From NCBI GenBank assembly GCA_018607545.1, contig JABBBF010000091.1:1-11809 (forward strand): a DNA stretch of 11,809 nucleotides. The letters are read 5' to 3'. The stretch is from SAR92 clade bacterium (GTDB lineage: Bacteria; Pseudomonadota; Gammaproteobacteria; Pseudomonadales; Porticoccaceae). Made by a program: the position numbers and the translations under genes. The notes beneath the pieces are model-generated. The model searched no databases and had not been told where the DNA came from. It saw only the letters and a program-made list of their open reading frames with translations. This document shows positions 7,062 through 11,809 of this stretch, piece by piece; the stretch's first letter is position 1; each line of letters begins with the position of its first letter.

Positions 7062-7597
7062 TGAATATTCGCCCCTTAGTAATTTCAGCAGGCTTGTTGC
7101 TGTGCACCTTAATTTTGTCTGGATGCTTGGGAGATAAGCAACATGCAGATCTGGACCAGAAAATGGTAGATGCACGCAATAGACCTCAGGGCACTATTGA
7201 GCCGCTGCCCACTTATCCACCAGCCGAACGATTTAATTATTCGGCCCTTGCCCTGCGCAGCCCATTTGAGCCGCCAGTGGTTTTAAGTGGCGAAGAGAAG
7301 ATATCGGGCAGCAGAGTGGCTGCCCCCGACCAATCGCGCCGCAAAGAACCTCTGGAATTAGTGAGTTACACCGCACTGAGTATGGTGGGCACATTATCCA
7401 AAGATAGCCAAATCTGGGCGCTGATCGATGATGGCAATGGCCGAGTACACCGAGTGAGAACAGGACATTACCTGGGCAGAAACTTTGGCCAGATTGTCGA
7501 TATCGGCGCCTTTGAGATGGAGATAATGGAAACTGTTCCAGATGGTAAAGGTGAATGGATTAACCGGCCGCGCACCATGGCCATGGATGAAGAGTGA
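7061..7597 (+). CDS. pilP: PilP, type IV pilus assembly lipoprotein
   Basis: PilP is a periplasmic lipoprotein whose flexible N-terminal part binds the PilN-PilO dimer and whose beta-domain contacts the N0 region of PilQ, bridging the inner and outer membranes. This 178-residue precursor has a signal peptide ending in the lipobox L19-S-G-C22, giving a mature protein starting at C22. A Pro-rich, probably unstructured segment follows (about 40-95, including RSPFEPP at 66-72). The beta-domain is at about 98-165 (LVSYTALSMVGTL at 100-112, RVRTGHYLG at 131-139). The +2 residue is Leu rather than the Asp inner-membrane retention signal. GGAGG stands seven bases before the ATG, which shares a base with the pilO stop. 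It belongs to the continuous pil operon. Confidence 0.96.
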   Translation: MNIRPLVISAGLLLCTLILSGCLGDKQHADLDQKMVDARNRPQGTIEPLPTYPPAERFNYSALALRSPFEPPVVLSGEEKISGSRVAAPDQSRRKEPLELVSYTALSMVGTLSKDSQIWALIDDGNGRVHRVRTGHYLGRNFGQIVDIGAFEMEIMETVPDGKGEWINRPRTMAMDEE

Positions 7598-7620
7598 ATA
7601 ACTCGCTAGGGAAAACTGAA

Positions 7621-9846
7621 ATGATAAGTCGAATTAAAAAACTGTATTTGCTATTGGTGATATTGCCCGGATTTGCCTGGGGAGAAGTTCAGGTAACGGA
7701 TATCGAATTTGCAGCTCTTCCCGGCGAGCAGTTTGAAATTAAACTCTTATTTTCGGAAAAGCCACCGCAGCCCAAGGCCTATGAGATAAGCAATCCGGCG
7801 CGCTTAATTCTCGATTTCCCCGGTGTCGGCAGTAGGCTGGCTGAAAAAAAATATACGCTGGGATTTGAAAATGCCAGCGATGCAGTAATTATTGCCGATG
7901 GCAGCCGAACCCGTCTGGTTGTAAACCTGACAGAATCTGCTCCCTTTAAAACCAATATCAGCGGCAATAGTATGACGTTGAGAGTCGGTGTTGATGGAGC
8001 CGCAAGGTTTGCAGGGCGTCAAGCCAGTAGTGGGGTAGAGAGTTTTACTGATAATCTCAGTGCCAGTGACCTGAATGTTACCGAGGTTGATTTTCGCCGC
8101 GGTAAAGATGGCTCAGGCACCATTAGCATCGGCCTTAGCCAGCCCTCGGTCAATGTGGATATTGAGCGCGACAACAGTGAAATAAAACTCTCTTTTTATC
8201 AGACAGATCTGCCAGAGCGTTTGGATAGACGCCTGGATGTTATCGACTTCGCCACTCCTGTACAGACCATTGACACTGTTCAGGAGGGTTCTACTACCAC
8301 TATTACTATTGAGGCTTCTGGACAGTATGACTATTTAGCCTATCAGGCGGATGGTCAGTATGTGGTTAATATCAAGCCACTTTCCGATGCTGAGCTCGAA
8401 GAGCAGAGTAAGAAATTCGCCTTTAGCGGGGAGCGCCTGACTCTTAACTTTCAGAATATTGAAGTTCGTTCAGTGCTGCAGATTATCGCCGAATTTACCT
8501 CTCTCAACCTAGTCGCCAGCGATACGGTGACCGGCAGCATCACCCTGAGATTGGACAATGTTCCCTGGGATCAGGCCCTTGAGATTATCCTTAAGGCCAA
8601 GGGTTTGGATAAGCGTCAGGAGGGCAATGTGCTGATGGTGGCACCGGCGGCGGAAATTGCCGAGCAGGAGCGCCTGCAGGTTGAAGCCAACAAGCAGCTG
8701 CAGGAATTGGCGCCACTGGAAACCGCCTTTGTGCGAATTAAATATGCCGATGCAGGCGAAATATTTGAATTGTTTACTGCCCGCAATGCCGAGACGGGGC
8801 AGTCCGGGGGTGGAGCTCGTGAAGGAAATGCCACCAATACCATTCTCTCGGAGCGCGGCAGTGCAATTGTCGACGAGCGAACCAATACGATTATCCTGAC
8901 TGATACCGAAGAGAAGATTAATGAGTTTAAGCGGCTGATCAGTGAAATCGATGTGCCGATCAAGCAGGTATTAATTGAAGCGAGAATCGTTATTGCCAAT
9001 ACCGACTTTAAAAAGGAATTGGGTGTGACCTGGGGTTTGGCGGGAATTGATAAGCTCTCTGGCGGTCAATTTTCGAGCGCCAGCGGCGATAGGACACTGG
9101 GTTTTTCCGGTCGAAGATCCGGTTTGACGCCGGGGGCAGGGGTTGTTGAAACCTTTACCTACTCTGCGGATGAGGTAGATACTACAGGGCCCGACGGTCA
9201 AGCTGGTACTGCAGATGATGTCACTGTAGTTACGCAAAATTATGATTTTGGCTTGGGTGATAGTCTGGCGGTAGATTTGGGTGTCGCTGACGCTGCAGGC
9301 TCATTTAGCCTGGGTTATCTAACCGATAACTTTCTGATCGATCTTGAGCTTAGTGCACTGGAATCGGATGGCTTTGGTGAAATTGTTTCACAGCCAAAAG
9401 TTCTCACCGGTGATAAACAGCAAGCAGTGATAAAATCCGGCACCGAAATCGCCTTTCAGAAAGCCACCTCAAGCGGCGCCACCAGTGTCGAGTTTAAAGA
9501 AGCTGTTTTGCAGTTAGAGGTCACGCCACAGATAACACCGGATAATCGTATTATTATGGATCTGTTGGTCTCTCAGGATTCAGTGGGCGCCTTTACCCCA
9601 ACCGGCGAACCATCAATCGATATTACCCAGATTCAAACTCAGGCGCTGGTAGGCAATGGACAGACACTGGTCTTAGGGGGTATCTTTCAAACCGAAGAAG
9701 TCAATGGCACAGAGAAGGTGCCACTGCTCGGCGACATGCCTTTTTTAGGTAGGCTTTTTAGAAATGACCTGCGAAATATTGAAAAACGTGAAATACTAAT
9801 CTTCATAACACCAAAAATAATTGACGATAGCTTATTGGATCGATGA
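7621..9846 (+). CDS. pilQ: PilQ, type IV pilus outer-membrane secretin
   Basis: PilQ multimerises into the gated outer-membrane channel through which the pilus passes. The 741-residue precursor has a classic signal peptide (RIKK then LYLLLVILPGFA, likely cut after AWG near residue 21). Two AMIN peptidoglycan-binding domains follow (about 22-122 and 150-252), then a secretin N0/STN-type domain (about 268-345), an N1 domain (about 365-443), and the C-terminal secretin core (about 450-732), which includes SALESDGFGEIVSQPKV (578-594), VPLLGDMPFLGRLFR (700-714) and EILIFITPKII (724-734). A short acidic TGPDGQAGTADD segment lies at 522-533. ATG 7621 has AGGGA eight bases upstream and gives the expected N-terminus. 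An in-frame GTG at 7594 overlapping the pilP stop (GTGA) would add nine residues. The stop overlaps aroK by four bases. Confidence 0.97.
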   Translation: MISRIKKLYLLLVILPGFAWGEVQVTDIEFAALPGEQFEIKLLFSEKPPQPKAYEISNPARLILDFPGVGSRLAEKKYTLGFENASDAVIIADGSRTRLVVNLTESAPFKTNISGNSMTLRVGVDGAARFAGRQASSGVESFTDNLSASDLNVTEVDFRRGKDGSGTISIGLSQPSVNVDIERDNSEIKLSFYQTDLPERLDRRLDVIDFATPVQTIDTVQEGSTTTITIEASGQYDYLAYQADGQYVVNIKPLSDAELEEQSKKFAFSGERLTLNFQNIEVRSVLQIIAEFTSLNLVASDTVTGSITLRLDNVPWDQALEIILKAKGLDKRQEGNVLMVAPAAEIAEQERLQVEANKQLQELAPLETAFVRIKYADAGEIFELFTARNAETGQSGGGAREGNATNTILSERGSAIVDERTNTIILTDTEEKINEFKRLISEIDVPIKQVLIEARIVIANTDFKKELGVTWGLAGIDKLSGGQFSSASGDRTLGFSGRRSGLTPGAGVVETFTYSADEVDTTGPDGQAGTADDVTVVTQNYDFGLGDSLAVDLGVADAAGSFSLGYLTDNFLIDLELSALESDGFGEIVSQPKVLTGDKQQAVIKSGTEIAFQKATSSGATSVEFKEAVLQLEVTPQITPDNRIIMDLLVSQDSVGAFTPTGEPSIDITQIQTQALVGNGQTLVLGGIFQTEEVNGTEKVPLLGDMPFLGRLFRNDLRNIEKREILIFITPKIIDDSLLDR

Positions 9847-10361
9847 CACCACAACATATATTCCTGGTCGGCCCCATGGGAGCTGGCAAATCTACTATTG
9901 GTAAACATCTGGCAGATCTTCTCGATCTGCCTTTTGTCGATGTCGACACCGAAATTGAATCTCGCGCTGGCGCAGATATCCAATGGATATTTGATATGGA
10001 GGGCGAACAGGGCTTCCGTGACCGCGAGTGCAAAGTGCTCTTGGATTTGGCCGGCAATGCTCAGCCAACGGTTATTGCGACTGGTGGCGGTATTGTATTG
10101 CGCGATGAAAACAGAGCGGTTTTGATGCGCAGCGGTCGAGTGATCTATTTGTCAGCCACTGCTGAGCAGTTATTTGAGCGTACTCGCAGAGACAAGAGCA
10201 GGCCTCTGTTGCAGGTTGATGATCGCCGGACAGTTATTGCCAAGCTGGTTGAAATCCGTGATCCGCTCTACAAGCAGGTAGCAGATTTAATATTCCCCTC
10301 AGGCTCAATGCAGCCGAATAAATTGGCGAAAAAACTGGCTGAAGCACTTTCGGCGCTATGA
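9843..10361 (+). CDS. aroK: Shikimate kinase I
   Basis: AroK transfers phosphate from ATP to the 3-hydroxyl of shikimate, the fifth step of chorismate synthesis, in the cytoplasm. The 172-residue length is typical. The Walker A motif is GPMGAGKST at 10-18. Shikimate contacts are the D33-V-D35 pair, R59 in GFRDRE, the glycine loop GGG at 81-83 and R139 in IRDPLYKQVAD. The LID arginine is R120 in TRRDKSRPLL. The stretch SRAGADIQWIFDMEGEQGFRD is the AroK signature region, split here by residues 40-60. The ATG overlaps the pilQ stop as ATGA with no separate ribosome-binding site, so translation probably depends on ribosomes finishing pilQ. Its product feeds chorismate synthesis downstream of the aroB product, the next gene. 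Confidence 0.97.
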   Translation: MTPQHIFLVGPMGAGKSTIGKHLADLLDLPFVDVDTEIESRAGADIQWIFDMEGEQGFRDRECKVLLDLAGNAQPTVIATGGGIVLRDENRAVLMRSGRVIYLSATAEQLFERTRRDKSRPLLQVDDRRTVIAKLVEIRDPLYKQVADLIFPSGSMQPNKLAKKLAEALSAL

Positions 10362-10446
10362 TAAGCTCTGCGGAATAAAGTGCGCTGTTATCCGGCGGCG
10401 TATTAATTGTCCACAGTACCCACATTATCAAGAGTCAGAGTGATTC

Positions 10447-11541
10447 ATGACGTCAGTATCCAAGAAAGTCCAAGTTCAGCTAGGTGAGCGCTCCTATCCT
10501 ATTTACATTGGCGCAGGTGAAATCCAGCGCGCTGATATCAGCAGCCATATCTGCGGGCAAAAGGTTCTAATTGTCAGCAATGAAACCATCGCACCGCTCT
10601 ATCTTGAACTGGTTGAAAAGCAGTTGTCGGGTTTGCAGGTGGACAGGGTTATCCTTGCAGACGGTGAGCAGTACAAGAATCTGGATAATCTCAACTTGAT
10701 CTTTGACCAATTGATCACCAGCCATCACGATAGAAAAACCACATTGATTGCCCTCGGCGGTGGTGTGGTTGGCGATATGACAGGTTTTGCCGCTGCCAGC
10801 TATCAGCGTGGTGTACCCTTTATACAAATACCAACCACATTGCTGGCTCAGGTGGATTCGTCGGTAGGTGGAAAAACCGCAGTGAACCATGCGCTGGGCA
10901 AGAATATGATCGGTGCTTTTTATCAGCCCCAGGCGGTAATTATTGATACCGATACCCTGTCTACACTCTCAGATAGAGAGTTCTCTGCGGGTCTGGCGGA
11001 AGTTATTAAATACGGCCTTATTGTAGATGGGCAATTCTTTGAATGGTTGGAGAGCAATATAGAAGCCCTTTTAAGCCGCGATCAGCAAGCTTTGGCGTAC
11101 GCCGTTGAACTTTCCTGTGTCAGTAAATCGCGTGTTGTGACTGCTGATGAAACCGAGCAGGGTGTTCGTGCAATTTTAAATTTAGGTCATACCTTTGGCC
11201 ACGCGATCGAAACGTTCCAACAGTATAAAGACTGGATTCACGGTGAAGCCGTAGCTGCTGGAATGGTCATGGCTGCAGAGTTATCGGTGATGGCTGGTGA
11301 TATAAGCAGCGCTGATCTGTTGAGAATAAAGAATTTATTGGCGGCCTGCTCGCTACCAATTGCGCCACCCGCGGGCATGAAGGCAGATGATTTTATGCGC
11401 CTGATGGTTCGCGATAAAAAAGTGCTCGATGGTCAATTGCGACTGGTACTACTGAAAAGTCTTGGCAGTGCCTTTGTAAGCGATCAATTTTCTGTTGACG
11501 ACCTGGATGCGATGCTAAACCGGACCTGTGTTTCAGGCTGA
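10447..11541 (+). CDS. aroB: 3-Dehydroquinate synthase
   Basis: AroB converts DAHP to 3-dehydroquinate, the second step of the shikimate pathway, using NAD+ and a divalent metal (usually zinc) in the cytoplasm. The 364-residue length is normal. The NAD-binding glycine motif is [11 protein letters not shown] (104-114). [20 protein letters not shown] (128-147) carries K143. The metal ligands are E185 (GLAEVIKYG), H248 (NLGHTFGHA) and H265 (IHGEAVAAG). All catalytic landmarks are present. The ATG at 10447 has only a weak ribosome-binding site (AGAG-like) and is separated from aroK by 85 bases, the largest gap in the plus-strand block. I see no convincing separate promoter in that gap. No gene starts in the remaining 268 bases of the window. 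Confidence 0.97.
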   Translation: MTSVSKKVQVQLGERSYPIYIGAGEIQRADISSHICGQKVLIVSNETIAPLYLELVEKQLSGLQVDRVILADGEQYKNLDNLNLIFDQLITSHHDRKTTLIALGGGVVGDMTGFAAASYQRGVPFIQIPTTLLAQVDSSVGGKTAVNHALGKNMIGAFYQPQAVIIDTDTLSTLSDREFSAGLAEVIKYGLIVDGQFFEWLESNIEALLSRDQQALAYAVELSCVSKSRVVTADETEQGVRAILNLGHTFGHAIETFQQYKDWIHGEAVAAGMVMAAELSVMAGDISSADLLRIKNLLAACSLPIAPPAGMKADDFMRLMVRDKKVLDGQLRLVLLKSLGSAFVSDQFSVDDLDAMLNRTCVSG

Positions 11542-11809
11542 TTAGCGACCCTCCATAAGCCTGTCAAACAGCGTTTTAAAGCCCGTCTATTCGCCGTTAA
11601 ATTATGATTTATAGCGCGTTGTGCAGCTAAAGACCGACTGTGAGTTTAATAAGTTGGGAAAATATTCTCTTCGAATGACCCAAATGTAGCCTGAAAGCCA
11701 GGGTCGATTCGTATAGAGAATTGTCGAAGGTGTCAGCAAAGTGTAGAATGCGCACCGTTTTGTCTGTTTAGCCTAGTATTGTAATCTTTGGCTATCATCA
11801 CTTTACTCT
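11542..11809. other. Non-coding region after aroB
   Basis: No gene is visible on either strand: every plus-strand ATG here meets a stop within about ten codons. No strong stem-loop with a T-run follows aroB, so the end of the pil-aro transcript is not marked by an obvious intrinsic terminator. The only supported element is the promoter candidate at 11721-11749. Confidence 0.6.
11721..11749 (+). promoter_or_regulatory. Candidate sigma-70 promoter pointing out of the right end
   Basis: TTGTCG (11721-11726, four of six consensus matches) and TAGAAT (11744-11749, five of six) are separated by an ideal 17 bases on the plus strand. The predicted start is near 11756. No open frame with a plausible start lies between here and the edge, so the target gene would begin beyond 11809. 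In Pseudomonas-type genomes the region after aroB leads to damX-like and gltB genes, but nothing in the window identifies the target. Confidence 0.45.

Noticed and set aside
10371..10394. Hairpin between aroK and aroB (CGG-A-ATAA with TTATCCG, 9-base loop)
   Set aside because: Seven pairs with a bulged A and no following T-run; neither a terminator nor a recognisable regulatory RNA.
11562..11577. Possible terminator after aroB (CTGT-CAA-ACAG then CGTTTT)
   Set aside because: Four-base stem with a three-base loop and mismatches outside it; not stable enough.
11737..11809. Minus-strand frame open from the right edge to a nearby stop
   Set aside because: About 25 codons with no recognisable C-terminal sequence; cannot be distinguished from chance.
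1..11809. Mobile elements, phage genes, CRISPR arrays, tRNA or rRNA genes, diversity-generating repeats
   Set aside because: No transposase, integrase, direct-repeat series, terminal inverted repeats or structured RNA gene was seen; the whole window is accounted for by conserved core genes.

Overview
The window is a chromosomal housekeeping region of a gammaproteobacterium. Its proteins read closest to Pseudomonas-type relatives: a complete pilMNOPQ type IV pilus alignment set is followed by aroK and aroB and stands back to back with a class A penicillin-binding protein. The moderate GC content and the gene order suggest a marine, Cellvibrionales-like lineage, but that placement is inference from general resemblance. 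There is no rRNA, tRNA, insertion sequence, prophage gene or CRISPR array. Coding density is high and no protein gene is broken.

Minus-strand block (75-4591, read right to left): mrcA/ponA (PBP1a, cell-wall synthesis), a HAD-family GMP/IMP nucleotidase of the YrfG type, hslR (Hsp15, ribosome rescue after heat shock) and hslO (Hsp33, redox-activated holdase). Gaps are only 17-39 bases, so one transcript from a promoter just upstream of mrcA is likely. A 177-bp divergent control region (4592-4768) separates this block from the plus-strand block. It holds an exact TATAAT for mrcA. Facing pilM, it holds a degenerate CRP/Vfr-like dyad placed as in a class II activated promoter.

Plus-strand block (4769-11541): pilM, pilN, pilO, pilP and pilQ encode the cytoplasmic actin-like protein, the two inner-membrane bitopic proteins, the linking lipoprotein and the outer-membrane secretin. 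Together they form the alignment complex that joins the inner-membrane pilus motor to the outer-membrane pore. aroK (shikimate kinase) overlaps the end of pilQ by four bases, and aroB (3-dehydroquinate synthase) follows after 85 bases, so pilus assembly and aromatic biosynthesis genes share a transcription unit, as in many gammaproteobacteria. Most junctions are translationally coupled (1- or 4-base overlaps).

The last 268 bases (11542-11809) hold no gene. They contain a good sigma-70 promoter candidate pointing out of the window. The first 74 bases are also non-coding. The order reproduces the E. coli hslO-hslR-yrfG-(igaA-nudE)-mrcA / hofMNOPQ-aroK-aroB locus, with igaA and nudE absent and no damX directly after aroB. 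I found no evidence of an undescribed system. The points most worth a second look are the divergent regulatory region, an acidic Asp/Gly motif inside PilQ, and start-codon corrections for three genes.
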